A stretch of 64,000 nucleotides of DNA, taken from positions 1 to 64,000 of the forward strand of contig CAVYHX010000014.1 in assembly GCA_963768415.1 (NCBI GenBank). Direction: 5' to 3'. The position numbers and the translations under genes were made by a program. Each line of letters begins with the position of its first letter. The first letter of the stretch is position 1. The notes under the pieces were generated by a model. That model searched no databases. It saw only the letters and a list, made by a program, of their open reading frames with translations, and was not told the origin of the DNA. Source of the DNA: CAVYHX01 sp963768415. GTDB lineage: Bacteria; Pseudomonadota; Gammaproteobacteria; UBA9214. Positions 47,604-57,468 of this stretch are shown here, piece by piece.

Positions 47604-48647
47604 TTAATCTTTCTGCTTCAAGGCCGCACTCAGCAGGCGGGCCGTGGCATCGACGATCGGGATCACGCGCTCATAGGCCATGCGGGTCGGACCAATGACG
47701 CCCAGCATACCGACTATCTGGTTATCGATCGAGTACGGCGCCGTCACCATGCTGCATTCATCCAGAATCTGGTAACCGGATTCCTCGCCAATAAAAATCT
47801 GAATGCCCTTCCCGTGCACGCACTGATCGAGCAGGTGCAGAATATCGCGTTTCTGGTTGAAGGCATCGAACAGCTTGCGCAGTTTCTCGATGTCGCACAG
47901 CTCCCGGAACTCCATGAGATTGGTCTGACCCGCCATGACGAAGTCCTCGTCCCGGTTCCGCTCCAGGATCTGGTCCGCCATCTGCATGGCTGTGAGCATC
48001 ATGCTGTTCATGGTGGAACGCGCTTCCTGCATATCCCGCAACAGCGTCTCGCGAACATCAGCCATATCCTTGCCGGCAAACAATTCATTCAGATAATTGG
48101 ACGCCTGCTGCAGCTCTGCTGCGCTGCACTGCTTTTCCGTCGTAATCATGCGGTTCTGTACCTCATCCTCGCTGGTCACGAGGATTGCCAGAACCTGATT
48201 CTTGGAGAGCGGCAAAAACTCAAAGTGCTTGAAAAATGCATGTTCGTGCTTCGGCAGGGTCACCATGCCAGCCAGGTGGGTGACGCCTGACAATAATCCC
48301 GAGGCGGTCTCGATCAGGATCTTGGGCGCCATCTCGACCGCAAACTGATTGCGGATCTCCTGTATTGCGCGCTCATCCAGTGGCTGCACCGTGAGCAGCG
48401 TATCCACAAAAAAACGATAGCCCTGCACGGTCGGCACACGTCCGGCCGAGGTGTGTGGCGAACTGACGAAACCCAGATCTTCCAGATCAGCCATGACATT
48501 GCGAATGGTGGCCGGGCTCAACTCCAGCCCGGCGTCCCGCGCCAGGGTGCGCGAGCCTACCGGCTGGCCATCCTGCACATAGCGCTCGATGAGCGCCTTG
48601 AGCATTTGCTGGGCGCGATCGGAGATGTCCGGTATTGAATCAGTCAT
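47604..48647 (-). CDS. hrcA: Heat-inducible transcription repressor HrcA
   Basis: Encodes 347 residues from the ATG at 48647 (MTDSIPD). It binds CIRCE operators and represses chaperone genes. The N-terminal winged-helix has RAQQMLKALIERYVQDGQPVGSRTL and LSPATIRNVMADLEDLGF; the C-terminal part shows the GAF-like IFIGEESGYQILDECSMV block. It is the first gene of its own target operon, and a CIRCE site overlaps its promoter region, so it is autoregulated. Confidence 0.97.
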   Translation of the reverse strand: MTDSIPDISDRAQQMLKALIERYVQDGQPVGSRTLARDAGLELSPATIRNVMADLEDLGFVSSPHTSAGRVPTVQGYRFFVDTLLTVQPLDERAIQEIRNQFAVEMAPKILIETASGLLSGVTHLAGMVTLPKHEHAFFKHFEFLPLSKNQVLAILVTSEDEVQNRMITTEKQCSAAELQQASNYLNELFAGKDMADVRETLLRDMQEARSTMNSMMLTAMQMADQILERNRDEDFVMAGQTNLMEFRELCDIEKLRKLFDAFNQKRDILHLLDQCVHGKGIQIFIGEESGYQILDECSMVTAPYSIDNQIVGMLGVIGPTRMAYERVIPIVDATARLLSAALKQKD

Positions 48648-48690
48648 GCTATATGCCCTGGGCAAGTCGCGCGGTTGCAGATCCTGTAAT

Positions 48691-48717
48691 CTGGCACTCT
48701 CGCAAAGAGAGTGCCAA
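48691..48717 (-). promoter_or_regulatory. CIRCE operator (HrcA binding site)
   Basis: Minus strand TTGGCACTC, nine bases, GAGTGCCAG. This differs from the consensus arms TTAGCACTC and GAGTGCTAA at one symmetric position and the final base. It begins five bases after the -10 box of the hrcA promoter and lies 44 bases before the hrcA start codon. Confidence 0.93.
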
Positions 48718-48721
48718 TGGC

Positions 48722-48750
48722 AACGTACAACTGCCCCCGGCAGGTGTCAA
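48722..48750 (-). promoter_or_regulatory. Sigma70 promoter of hrcA-grpE-dnaK-dnaJ
   Basis: Minus strand TTGACA (48750-48745), 17-base spacer, TACGTT (48727-48722), directly before CIRCE. The -35 box sits in the loop of a 9-bp inverted repeat (CCGGCAGGT / ACCTGCCGG, 48737-48762). A vegetative rather than sigma32 promoter fits control by HrcA. Confidence 0.75.
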
Positions 48751-48830
48751 GCTACCTGCCGGCACCACCCGCGGGTGTTGGCCGTCTTGATAAGTCATGT
48801 TAGGTTCCCGGTACAACCACAGGATAAACC

Positions 48831-49706
48831 ATGAAACCCCATTTCAAGCGTGTTGGACTGATCGGCAAATCGGCGGACAAAAACGTATCTGCCACACTGC
48901 GCATGCTGACTGCGTTCCTGGAACGGCTGAAAACCAGGATCTTCCTGGATGAGGGTATTGCGGATATCTTCAGCGACCACCCCTATCCGGTAGTTGAACG
49001 TACCGAACTGGCCGGCAAATGTGATCTCGCCATCGTTGTCGGTGGTGATGGTACCCTGCTGAACGCCGCGCGCAGCCTGGCCGGGCCGGGCGTAGCGGTC
49101 CTCGGTGTCAACCTCGGCCGTCTGGGCTTCCTGGTGGACGTCTCCCCGGAAGACATGACCCGGCAACTGGAACATATCTTCGCCGGGGACTTCAGCGAAG
49201 AACAGCGCACGCTGCTGCATGCAACGGTAACCCGCAACGCTGAGGTCGTCAGCAGCAGCGCGGCCCTGAATGATGTCATTGTCCACAAGACAGACATCGC
49301 GCGCATGATCGAACTGATGACGTATATCGACGGCAGTTACCTCAATTCAAACCGCTCCGATGGGCTGATTGTGGCCACGCCGACCGGCTCCACGGCATAC
49401 GCCCTGTCCGGCGGCGGCCCGATCCTGCATCCCAGGCTGGATGCGATCACCCTGGTGCCCATTTGCCCGCACACCCTCAGTAACCGGCCGATTGTGATTC
49501 ACGACGCAGCGACCATCGAGATCGTGGTGCACCGGGACACGCTCGAAGCGCGCATTTCCTGCGACGGGCAAATAAGCCTGTCACTGGCGGCCGGTGACCG
49601 GATCACCGTGCGCAAGCATGAGCATACATTGCGCCTGCTGCACCCGCCGGGTCACGACTACTACGCCATGTTGCGGGAAAAACTGCGCTGGAGCGAACAG
49701 CCTTGA
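48831..49706 (+). CDS. nadK: NAD kinase
   Basis: Encodes 291 residues. It phosphorylates NAD to NADP. The GGDGTLL motif (about residues 71-77) with the preceding VVGGDG, the NLGRLGFL block and the SDGLIVATPTGSTAYALSGGGPI signature are clear. It is divergent from hrcA and upstream of recN on the same strand, a common gammaproteobacterial neighbourhood. Confidence 0.97.
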   Translation: MKPHFKRVGLIGKSADKNVSATLRMLTAFLERLKTRIFLDEGIADIFSDHPYPVVERTELAGKCDLAIVVGGDGTLLNAARSLAGPGVAVLGVNLGRLGFLVDVSPEDMTRQLEHIFAGDFSEEQRTLLHATVTRNAEVVSSSAALNDVIVHKTDIARMIELMTYIDGSYLNSNRSDGLIVATPTGSTAYALSGGGPILHPRLDAITLVPICPHTLSNRPIVIHDAATIEIVVHRDTLEARISCDGQISLSLAAGDRITVRKHEHTLRLLHPPGHDYYAMLREKLRWSEQP

Positions 49707-49897
49707 GTCAAGCCGGGTGGTGAACAGCGGGTTACGGGCTGCCTGCCCGACTGCGATATCAGGGAATTCTTACTCATCTATTCATTTCGACCGCGGAGAA
49801 TATCCATTACTATTGCGTCTCGAGTGAGTACCGCAGCAAGCAAACCTCCCGCAAGCGGGATGACGGTCAATACAGGACGCAAGTCAAGCGGGACATC

Positions 49898-51616
49898 ATG
49901 CTGACCCACATACACATTCGAAATTTCGCCATTGTCGATGAAATCGACCTGGAGCTCGATGGCGGCATGACGGCCCTGACCGGTGAGACCGGTGCAGGCA
50001 AATCCATCCTCGTCGATGCCCTGGGGCTGGTGCTGGGCGACCGGGCCGACAACAGCGTGATACGACATGGTTGTGACCGTGCCGAAATTTCCGCCGGCTT
50101 TGACATCCATGATCGATCCGGCGTATCTGCCTGGCTTGCATCCCGGGATCTGGATATGGACGGCGAGTGCCAGCTGCGCCGTATTATCAGTCGTACGGGG
50201 CGCACCCGTTGCTACATCAATGGCCAGCCGGTGCCGACGCAGTCCCTGCGCATACTGGGTGAGCAGCTGGTCGACATCCACGGCCAGCACGAGCACCAGT
50301 CCCTGCTGCGGACGGGTGTACAGCGCCAGTTACTGGACAGTTTTGGCGGCCACGACTCACTGCTGGGAAAACTCACCACCCTCCATGCGGACTGGAAAGC
50401 AGCTGACGCTGCACTGCAGGAGGTCATGCGAAATGATTCGGACCGTGATGCCCGGCTGGATTTGCTGCGCTACCAGGCACAGGAACTCGAAGCCCTGGGA
50501 CTTACCGCGCCGGAAATCCTCGAGCTCGATGCGGAATTCGCGCGCCAGGCCAATGCCGGCCGCCTGCTGGAATCCTGTGTGCAGGGGCTGGCACGGCTCG
50601 ACGGCGATACGAGCGACAACGCTTACAGCCTGATCAGCACCACACTGAATGAATGCACCGAGCTCACCGGGCTGGACACGCAACTGGAGGCAACCGGCCG
50701 TTTACTGAACGAGACCCTGGTCCTGCTGCAGGAAAGCATTGACGCGCTCAGGCACTATTCGGAGCAGCTGGAAATCGATCCGAAACGCCTGCATTGGCTG
50801 GAAGAGCGTATCGGCATTCTCCACGACCTGTCGCGCAAACACCGCTGCCGGCCGCAAGAATTACCCGCCATCCTCGAACATATACACGCGGAACTTGACT
50901 CCATCGAACATGCGGACCAAAACCGCGAGACGCTACAGGAACAGCTGCGCGAGCTGTCCCAGGCCTACCTGGAAACGGCAACCAAACTCGGCGCGCAACG
51001 GGTCAAGGCCGCCAGGTTATTTGGAAAACAGATTACCGGGGCCATGCAGACGCTTGGTATGGAGGGCGGTCAATTCGAGGTCAGCGTCAGCTCGCGCCCG
51101 GACAAGCCCTATGCTTCGCATGGCCTGGACACGATTGAATTCAGGGTCAGCGCCAACAAGGGGCAGCCGGTCCGCCCCCTGGGCAAGGTCGCCTCCGGCG
51201 GCGAACTGTCCCGCATCAGCCTCGCGATCCAGGTGATCTCCGCCGACAGTGAAACCATTCCAACCCTGATTTTCGATGAAGTGGACAGCGGAATCGGCGG
51301 TGGTGTGGCCGAGATCGTGGGACAAAAACTGCGCGCCCTCGGCAGCGGGCGGCAGGTACTGTGTGTCACTCACCTGCACCAGGTCGCGGCACAGGCCAGT
51401 CAGCAACTCCAGGTCACCAAGCTGTCCGGCGCGGATACCACCCGCACCCGCATCCGCAAACTTGACGGGGACGAGCGCATCGATGAACTCGCGCGCATGC
51501 TCGGCGGTATCAACATCACCGCGCAGACCCGCGAACATGCGCGCGAGATGATTAACCAGGCCCAGGGAACCGTAACGCCGAAACGGAAAAAGAAAAAAAC
51601 AAAACGCGCCGGGTGA
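49898..51616 (+). CDS. recN: DNA repair protein RecN
   Basis: Encodes 572 residues. It is an SMC-like ATPase for double-strand break repair. Walker A TGETGAGKS (about 28-36) begins after HIRNFAIVDEIDLEL; the central coiled coils span about 160-370; the C-terminal half has LGKVASGGELSRISLAIQ (ABC signature) and TLIFDEVDSGIGG (Walker B). The tail is a Lys/Arg cluster. I found no LexA-type CTGT-N8-ACAG box in the 190-base upstream gap. Confidence 0.97.
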   Translation: MLTHIHIRNFAIVDEIDLELDGGMTALTGETGAGKSILVDALGLVLGDRADNSVIRHGCDRAEISAGFDIHDRSGVSAWLASRDLDMDGECQLRRIISRTGRTRCYINGQPVPTQSLRILGEQLVDIHGQHEHQSLLRTGVQRQLLDSFGGHDSLLGKLTTLHADWKAADAALQEVMRNDSDRDARLDLLRYQAQELEALGLTAPEILELDAEFARQANAGRLLESCVQGLARLDGDTSDNAYSLISTTLNECTELTGLDTQLEATGRLLNETLVLLQESIDALRHYSEQLEIDPKRLHWLEERIGILHDLSRKHRCRPQELPAILEHIHAELDSIEHADQNRETLQEQLRELSQAYLETATKLGAQRVKAARLFGKQITGAMQTLGMEGGQFEVSVSSRPDKPYASHGLDTIEFRVSANKGQPVRPLGKVASGGELSRISLAIQVISADSETIPTLIFDEVDSGIGGGVAEIVGQKLRALGSGRQVLCVTHLHQVAAQASQQLQVTKLSGADTTRTRIRKLDGDERIDELARMLGGINITAQTREHAREMINQAQGTVTPKRKKKKTKRAG

Positions 51617-51651
51617 AAAAACCGTAGAAAAACCTCACCAAAATATTGCAC

Positions 51652-51754
51652 ATGTAGGTTGGGCAAAGGAGCGCAGCGACGTGCCCAACATGCGATCTAT
51701 AGTCGTTCAGGCTCGATCCGATTGTTGGGCACGCTTCGCTTGCCCAACCTACAT
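51652..51754. repeat. Inverted-repeat element between recN and fur
   Basis: Outer arms ATGTAGGTTGGGCA (51652-51665) and TGCCCAACCTACAT (51741-51754) and inner arms GTGCCCAAC (51681-51689) and GTTGGGCAC (51724-51732) are perfect. They can form one long or two adjacent hairpins. The GTTGGGC core is a familiar dispersed proteobacterial repeat. Lying between convergent genes, it may act as a bidirectional terminator. Confidence 0.85.
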
Positions 51755-51781
51755 ATCTGCGGATTGTTTGGTCAACCGTCC

Positions 51782-52195
51782 CTACTGCCCGCGGCAACCC
51801 GGGCAGATGCCATACATGTACAGGCAGTGATCGGTCATTTCGTAACCCAGGTCAGCGGCAATCGCCCGCTGCCGCTGTTCAATGGTTTCATCGACGAATT
51901 CATCGACACGCCCGCATTTTACGCACAGGATGTGATCATGGTGGGCGCCCGCATCGAGCTCAAACACCGAATGGCCGCCCTCAAAGTGGTGCCGCTTTAC
52001 CAGCCCGGCCGCCTCAAACTGGGTCAGCACGCGATATACCGTAGCCAGGCCGATGTCTTCGCCACTGTCCAGTAATGCCTTGTAGACATCCTCCGCACTG
52101 TGATGGCGGCTGTCGCTGCCTTCCAGGATATCCAGGATCTTCACCCGGGGCAGTGTCACCTTCAGTCCTGCCTTGCGTAACTCGTTGGATTCCAC
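51782..52195 (-). CDS. fur: Ferric uptake regulator Fur
   Basis: Encodes 137 residues. It is an iron-responsive repressor. The winged-helix (LKVTLPRVKILDILE, HSAEDVYKALLDSGEDIGLATVYRVLTQFEAAGLV) is followed by the metal-binding HHFEGGHSVFEL, HHDHILCVKCG (Cys pair) and a C-terminal CPGC. It is divergent from bamE, the same neighbours as in Pseudomonas. Confidence 0.98.
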   Translation of the reverse strand: MESNELRKAGLKVTLPRVKILDILEGSDSRHHSAEDVYKALLDSGEDIGLATVYRVLTQFEAAGLVKRHHFEGGHSVFELDAGAHHDHILCVKCGRVDEFVDETIEQRQRAIAADLGYEMTDHCLYMYGICPGCRGQ

Positions 52196-52283
52196 AGTCT
52201 CCTCTCCTTTCCTGATGCCAATGAAGGCGAACTTGGGGTATCATCCGGCCGGTTGATTTCAAGGGAAACTGGCTGGCCTGCAA

Positions 52284-52739
52284 ATGAAAAAGCTTCTCAT
52301 TATTGTTACATGCTTTGCAAGCCTTGGCCTTGCCGCCTGCACCTGGACCGGCTTTGTCTATAAAATCGATGTCCAGCAGGGGAATGTCGTCACCAGGGAA
52401 CAGGTCAGCCGACTGGAACCCGGTATGACGCGGCGCCAGGTGCGTTTCATTATGGGATCACCAATGGTCGCAGATGTGTTTCACCAGGATCGCTGGGATT
52501 ATATTTACCGTTTACAGCCAGGGTATGGCAAGACTGAGGAAGAGCGGGTGACGTTGCACTTCAACGAAGACATCCTGGATCACATTGCCGGGACAATACG
52601 GCCCACGGAACTGGGCGAAGACACGCCAGCGCAGCCACAGCAGATAACGCTGGTGGTACCGCCCTACGAACGCGAAACACCGGGCGTCCTGACCAAACTA
52701 TGGCGCTGGATAACCTTTCGCGAGCCGGAAGAACCCTGA
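52284..52739 (+). CDS. bamE: Outer membrane assembly lipoprotein BamE (OmlA/SmpA)
   Basis: Encodes 151 residues. A lipoprotein signal peptide ends in the lipobox LAAC (Cys19). The SmpA/OmlA domain carries [35 protein letters not shown] in pieces and [12 protein letters not shown]. It is a BAM complex subunit on the periplasmic face of the outer membrane. The C-terminal 40 residues are an unconserved extension. Confidence 0.95.
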   Translation: MKKLLIIVTCFASLGLAACTWTGFVYKIDVQQGNVVTREQVSRLEPGMTRRQVRFIMGSPMVADVFHQDRWDYIYRLQPGYGKTEEERVTLHFNEDILDHIAGTIRPTELGEDTPAQPQQITLVVPPYERETPGVLTKLWRWITFREPEEP

Positions 52740-52745
52740 CGGGGA

Positions 52746-53060
52746 TTAACTCCCTGCCCCCTTTTTCATGACCTTGCCCTGGGCGGCACGCTGCTTTCTG
52801 ACCTGCTTGGGATCCGCGATCAATGGCCGGTAGATCTCCACGCGATCACCCGCCTGCAGGGTATCGGTCAGTTTGGCCAGTTTGCCAAAGACGCCCACCT
52901 TGTTCCTGCCAAGATCGATATCCGGAAATCGTTCCAGCATCCCGGAGGATCGTATTGCCTCTTCCAGGGTCGTGCCCTGATGCACATCAAGCCGGATAAT
53001 GACCTGGTTCGCGGGCAGCGCGTAGGCCACTTCGACGCTGATTATGTCAGCGTGCTCCAT
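52746..53060 (-). CDS. rnfH: RnfH/UPF0125 family ubiquitin-like protein
   Basis: Encodes 104 residues from ATG 53060 ([14 protein letters not shown]). It has a small beta-grasp fold: [30 protein letters not shown] and the C-terminal [22 protein letters not shown] are the family marks. It works next to RatA in many genomes; its biochemical role is unclear. The longer open frame upstream overlaps ratA and is rejected. It overlaps ratA by 14 bases. Confidence 0.92.
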   Translation of the reverse strand: MEHADIISVEVAYALPANQVIIRLDVHQGTTLEEAIRSSGMLERFPDIDLGRNKVGVFGKLAKLTDTLQAGDRVEIYRPLIADPKQVRKQRAAQGKVMKKGAGS

Positions 53061-53514
53061 AGATCTCCACGGCACGCTGCTGGAAGGCATCCACCAGGGA
53101 ATTCGCGATCTGGCTGAAGACCGGCCCCACCACCATACTGACCAGGCGGCTGGAAAAATCATACTCGAGGTAAAGCGATATCTTGCAGCCACTCTCGCCC
53201 AGGGGGTCAAAACGCCAGTTGCCGGTGAGGTGACTGAAGGGTCCATCAACCAGGTGCATTTCGATCATTTTATTGACCTGGTGCCGGTTGCGCGTGGTGA
53301 ATGATTTCAGCACCCCGCCAACGGCAAACTCGATCCTGGCGCGGACTTCGTCCCGGCCACTGGACAGAATTTCCGCCCCGTTGCACCAGGGCAGGAACTG
53401 CGGATATGCCGGAATATCACCGACCAGCGTGAACATTTCCTGCGGTGTGTAGGGCACCAGGGCAGAGCGGTCGATTGATTCCAATTCAGTTGCCTGTCGA
53501 GAAGATATCTGCAT
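53047..53514 (-). CDS. ratA: RatA-type START/polyketide-cyclase family protein
   Basis: Encodes 155 residues from ATG 53514, starting inside the end of the transporter gene (29-base overlap); an ATG six residues upstream is possible. [29 protein letters not shown] and the C-terminal [16 protein letters not shown] are typical. Homologues were described as inhibitors of 70S association (RatA) or as a coenzyme Q-binding Coq10-like protein. Confidence 0.92.
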   Translation of the reverse strand: MQISSRQATELESIDRSALVPYTPQEMFTLVGDIPAYPQFLPWCNGAEILSSGRDEVRARIEFAVGGVLKSFTTRNRHQVNKMIEMHLVDGPFSHLTGNWRFDPLGESGCKISLYLEYDFSSRLVSMVVGPVFSQIANSLVDAFQQRAVEIYGAR

Positions 53515-54895
53515 CAAGAATACCGATGGCATTCAAAAATACGACTATCACCGCGACTGGCGTGATATAGCGCACCAGGAAACGCCACAAGGGGTAGAAA
53601 AACCGGTCGCCCATGGCAAGCTCTTCCATACTGGACTCGCGCGACATGGCCCGCGCAGCGAATACCGCAATCAGCAAACCACCCAGCGGCAACATGATAT
53701 TCGCCGTCAGGTAATCGAGCAGTCCGAAAATCGTACTGTCCCGGAAAACCGGAAACATCGACAGCAATTTGACCTCGGACCAGATGTTGAAGGAAAACAC
53801 TGTCAGCAAACCGAACAGCCACGTTGCCAGTCCGGCAAACACTGCGGCAGTCACGCGTGTCAGTCCGTGATTCTCCACCAGCCACGCCACGGCCGGCTCG
53901 ATCAGCGAGATGGCCGATGTCCAGGCGGCGAACACCAGCAACACAAAAAACAGCATGCCAAAAAAGGTGCCCCCGTCCATGTGCCCAAAGGCAATCGGCA
54001 GCGTCTGGAAGATCAGCCCCGGCCCGACAGCGGGCTCCAGTCCGTTGGCGAACACAATCGGGAAGATCGCCATCCCGGCCAGTAGTGCCACCAGGGTGTC
54101 CATCAGCGAAACCATAATGGATGTCTTGGCGATGGAGGCGTTATCCGGCAAATAAGAACCGTAGACCATGATTGCCCCCATCCCGAGGCTCAGGGTAAAG
54201 AAGGCATGACCCATTGCAATCATCACACCGTTGGGAGTGATACGGCTGAAGTCGGGCTCGAACAGAAATGTCAGACTCTGCTGGAAGGAGCCGCTGTTCC
54301 AGGCATAACCGACGAGCAGAAACAGCAACACAAACAGCACCGGCATCAACAAACGCACCGCACGCTCCAGTCCGCCGCTGACCCCGCGCGCGACTACAAT
54401 CATGGTCATGGTCATGAAGATGGTGTGCCACGCCAGCAGGCGTTCCGGCTCGCTAACGAGGTTCGTGAAGATACTCTGGATACCATCCGCCGTCTGGCCG
54501 GTGAACAGGCCGCTACCGGCACGAAATACATAGGCGAGTGCCCAGCCCGCAATGACGCTGTAATAAGAGAGGATAAGGAAGCCTGCGATTACACCCGCCC
54601 AGCCGAGCCATTTCCAGTGTCTGCTGGCATTTTCCTCATATGCCAGGGTACGCATGGTGTTGATCGGACTCTGGCGGCCGCGCCGCCCGATCATCACTTC
54701 GGCCATCATGATCGGGATGCCGATGATCGCGATACACGCCAGATAGACCAGGACAAAGGCGCCACCACCGTTTTCGCCGGTGATGTACGGAAACTTCCAG
54801 ATGTTACCCAGCCCGACAGCCGAACCTGTCGCTGCGAGAATAAAGGCCAGGCGACCGGACCACTGCCCGTGAATGGATGTACGCTCCCTTGCCAT
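53486..54895 (-). CDS. Neurotransmitter:sodium symporter (NSS/SNF) family transporter
   Basis: Encodes 469 residues with about 11-12 membrane helices. The family signature is [29 protein letters not shown] (about residues 23-51; helix 1 with the Na+ and substrate residues). The later G-x-G-A-x-M-VYGSYL segment (helix 6-7) and [10 protein letters not shown] (helix 8) are also present. Bacterial members move amino acids with sodium; substrate is not predictable. It lies upstream of ratA and divergent from smpB. Confidence 0.9.
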   Translation of the reverse strand: MARERTSIHGQWSGRLAFILAATGSAVGLGNIWKFPYITGENGGGAFVLVYLACIAIIGIPIMMAEVMIGRRGRQSPINTMRTLAYEENASRHWKWLGWAGVIAGFLILSYYSVIAGWALAYVFRAGSGLFTGQTADGIQSIFTNLVSEPERLLAWHTIFMTMTMIVVARGVSGGLERAVRLLMPVLFVLLFLLVGYAWNSGSFQQSLTFLFEPDFSRITPNGVMIAMGHAFFTLSLGMGAIMVYGSYLPDNASIAKTSIMVSLMDTLVALLAGMAIFPIVFANGLEPAVGPGLIFQTLPIAFGHMDGGTFFGMLFFVLLVFAAWTSAISLIEPAVAWLVENHGLTRVTAAVFAGLATWLFGLLTVFSFNIWSEVKLLSMFPVFRDSTIFGLLDYLTANIMLPLGGLLIAVFAARAMSRESSMEELAMGDRFFYPLWRFLVRYITPVAVIVVFLNAIGILDADIFSTGN

Positions 54896-55003
54896 GCAGC
54901 ATCTCCTCGATTGACGGCACGGGCATTGTCCGTGAATTGGCGGTTCATCTCAACCGGCCGGCCCGGCAATACGCGCCCCGGGCCGGATTGCTATACTGCG
55001 CCG

Positions 55004-55483
55004 ATGGGAAAAAAGAAGACAGCGGCCAAAGGCGCATCGAACACCATTGCACTCAACAAAAAGGCCCGTCATGACTATTTTATCGAAGACCGAATCGAAG
55101 CCGGACTGGCGTTGCAGGGCTGGGAGGTCAAGAGCCTGCGTGAGGGGCGGGCGCAGCTGACAGAGAGCTATGTCCTCATCAAGGACAACGAGGCCTGGTT
55201 GTTCGGTTTCCATATCAGTCCGCTGTCCAGCAGTTCCACCCATATAACACCGGAGCCGACACGCACCCGGAAATTACTCCTGCACCGGGGTGAACTGGAC
55301 CGGCTGATCGGCGCCGTGGAACGCAAGGGCTACACGCTGGTACCCCTGGCGCTCTACTGGAAACGTGGTCTCGCAAAACTCGAAATAGCCCTGGCGCGCG
55401 GCAAGCACAGCCACGATAAACGCAGCACCGAGAAAGACCGCGACTGGCAACGGGAAAAAGGCAGAATACTGCGCGGCCGCTAG
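55004..55483 (+). CDS. smpB: SsrA-binding protein SmpB
   Basis: Encodes 159 residues from ATG 55004. It binds tmRNA and brings it to stalled ribosomes. The OB-fold core has [33 protein letters not shown] in pieces and [10 protein letters not shown]; the basic tail [22 protein letters not shown] is typical. A longer open frame from 54206 runs through the opposite strand of the transporter and is not real. Its RNA partner is 4.5 kb away. Confidence 0.97.
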   Translation: MGKKKTAAKGASNTIALNKKARHDYFIEDRIEAGLALQGWEVKSLREGRAQLTESYVLIKDNEAWLFGFHISPLSSSSTHITPEPTRTRKLLLHRGELDRLIGAVERKGYTLVPLALYWKRGLAKLEIALARGKHSHDKRSTEKDRDWQREKGRILRGR

Positions 55484-55544
55484 GCCGGACGCAGGACGCC
55501 GGTCAGCACAGTAGTATCAACAGTTGGCACTACCGGTTTGCGGT

Positions 55545-56207
55545 CTACTGCGGGGTTGACTGCACGGGCGCAGCGGAAGGATTTCCCCTGAGCTCTGTAT
55601 TGCGCGACTCAAGTCGTGCAATGAGTCCATCGATTCCCTCGCGGCGTATCAACTCTGAAAAACTGGAACGTTGGGTCACGACCAGGCTGACACCATCGAT
55701 GGCCACGTCATAGATGAGCCACTTCTGTCCGGCCTGATGCAGACGAAACTCCGCCTTGATGAGCGGGGCGCCCGGCGCCTCGATACTCGCATGTACGATG
55801 GCCCGGCCATCAGTCGGCTGCTGGCGCATTGGCTGATAGCGTATCGTGTTGTTCTGGTAACTGGTTACCGATCGCAGGTAGGTATTTAGCAGGAGTTCGC
55901 GGAATTCGTTGATGAAGATCTGTCGTTGCGCCGGCGTCGCATCCCGCCAATGCTTGCCGAGCACCCAGCGAGACAGCTCGGTAAAATCCACATGCGGGTA
56001 GATAATATCGCTGGCAATCTCGCGCAGCCTGGCCTGGTCATTGATAATCTGCGGTTCATCCTTGATGATCCTGAGGATCTCGTCAGTCGTATCCTGCAAC
56101 ATCTCCACAGGACCTTGCCCTGCTGCCACCGCCATAGCCATGCCCGGTAACAGGCAGATCAGTAACAACACATGGTGAGGTATTAAATTTCGCTTTTTGT
56201 TATTCAT
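55545..56207 (-). CDS. mlaC: MlaC/Ttg2D-family periplasmic phospholipid-binding protein
   Basis: Encodes 220 residues with a signal peptide (about 1-27, ending AMA-VAA). The Ttg2/MlaC fold is indicated by DIIYPHVDFTELSRWVLGKHWRDATPAQRQIFINEFRELLLNTYLRSV (about residues 65-113, cited in pieces) and by KWLIYDVAIDGVSLVVTQRSSFSELI near the end. MlaC carries phospholipids between the MlaA and MlaFEDB complexes; here the usual mlaFEDB partners are not next to it. The tail is variable. Confidence 0.85.
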   Translation of the reverse strand: MNNKKRNLIPHHVLLLICLLPGMAMAVAAGQGPVEMLQDTTDEILRIIKDEPQIINDQARLREIASDIIYPHVDFTELSRWVLGKHWRDATPAQRQIFINEFRELLLNTYLRSVTSYQNNTIRYQPMRQQPTDGRAIVHASIEAPGAPLIKAEFRLHQAGQKWLIYDVAIDGVSLVVTQRSSFSELIRREGIDGLIARLESRNTELRGNPSAAPVQSTPQ

Positions 56208-56473
56208 TATTCCTGCGCTCTTATCCGCTAGTCTGCCAGATCATCCTCGAGGGCTGACAGAACTCACGGTGGTAGACACAAACCCCCCTGCAGAGTTCAA
56301 GCATAGTCAACCGTGGACCAATATGAAAACACGCCAGCAGCCAGGTTATTAATTATTTATATTTCATACGATTGAAGCGTATTCTTAATGCCGTGATGCA
56401 AGCTACCGGATCGAGCCTGCCGGGTTGCCGGGATGATCCGGGGCACTGCCCCGAATGCGGCCATACGGCCCGG

Positions 56474-57358
56474 TCAATCCGCTGCCTTCAGTGCGGCAAT
56501 GCGTTCTTCCAGGGGCGGGTGCGTCATGAACAGCCGCTTGAACCCGGAACCGATCCCGCCGGATATACCAAAGGCCGCAAATTCGCCCGGCAGGTCGCGC
56601 GGCTCGTGCGCCCGCTGCAAGGCCTGTAATGCACCGATCATTTTGCCGCGGCTGGACAGGCGGGCACCACCGGCATCGGCACGGAACTCACGCCGGCGCG
56701 AAAACCACATGACGATGATCGATGCCAGGATGGACAGGAACACCTGGGCCACGATGGATGTAATGTAATACGCCGGGCCATAACCGCGTTCGGTCTTGAA
56801 TACCACCCGGTCGACAACATGGCCAATAATGCGTGACAGAAAAATCACGAATGTGTTTACCACACCCTGGATGAGGCCCATGGTGACCATGTCGCCATTA
56901 CTGACATGGCTTATCTCGTGCCCGAGCACCGCCTCGACTTCATCGGCATTCATGTTTTGCAGCAACCCGGCACTGACAGCAACCAGTGCGTTGTTGCGGC
57001 GCATACCGGTAGCAAATGCATTCGGCTCGGCCGCATCGAATATGCCGACCTCCGGCATATCGATACCGGCACCCTGTGCCTGGCGTTTTACCGTATCGAC
57101 CAGCCAGCGTTCGGTATTATTCGCCGGCTGTTCGATAATCCTGACGCCCATGGAGCGCTTGGCCAGGAACTTGGACATGGCGAGCGAGATAAACGAACCG
57201 CCAAAACCGATGACCGCTGACATGACCAGCAGGGCCTGGAGATTCAGGTCCACCCCGTTCTCGGCCAGGATACCCTCTATTCCGAGCACCTGGAAAACAA
57301 TACTGATCAGCACCAGCACGGCGGCATTGGTGGCCAGAAACAGAACGATTCGCATCAT
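56474..57358 (-). CDS. htpX: Heat shock protease HtpX
   Basis: Encodes 294 residues. It is a membrane zinc metalloprotease for misfolded membrane proteins. Two N-terminal helices (about 5-25, 38-58) precede [13 protein letters not shown] with the HEISH zinc motif (about residue 142), two more helices, and [15 protein letters not shown] with the third ligand Glu. [12 protein letters not shown] ends the protein. It lies next to lon, a plausible stress-protease neighbourhood. Confidence 0.96.
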   Translation of the reverse strand: MMRIVLFLATNAAVLVLISIVFQVLGIEGILAENGVDLNLQALLVMSAVIGFGGSFISLAMSKFLAKRSMGVRIIEQPANNTERWLVDTVKRQAQGAGIDMPEVGIFDAAEPNAFATGMRRNNALVAVSAGLLQNMNADEVEAVLGHEISHVSNGDMVTMGLIQGVVNTFVIFLSRIIGHVVDRVVFKTERGYGPAYYITSIVAQVFLSILASIIVMWFSRRREFRADAGGARLSSRGKMIGALQALQRAHEPRDLPGEFAAFGISGGIGSGFKRLFMTHPPLEERIAALKAAD

Positions 57359-57468
57359 AGTGATTTACCTTTTGTCACGTGCATAAGTAAGCGTCAGTGT
57401 ATAGATTGTATTCGAAGGGGAAAATTCAATCCCTGTCGCCACAAGTGGATGATGACCGCATCGCCAGG

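Noticed and set aside
49707..49897. LexA box upstream of recN
   Set aside because: No CTGT-N8-ACAG palindrome found.
54206..55003. Long plus-strand open frame extending smpB upstream to 54206
   Set aside because: It is the opposite strand of the NSS transporter; SmpB starts normally at 55004.
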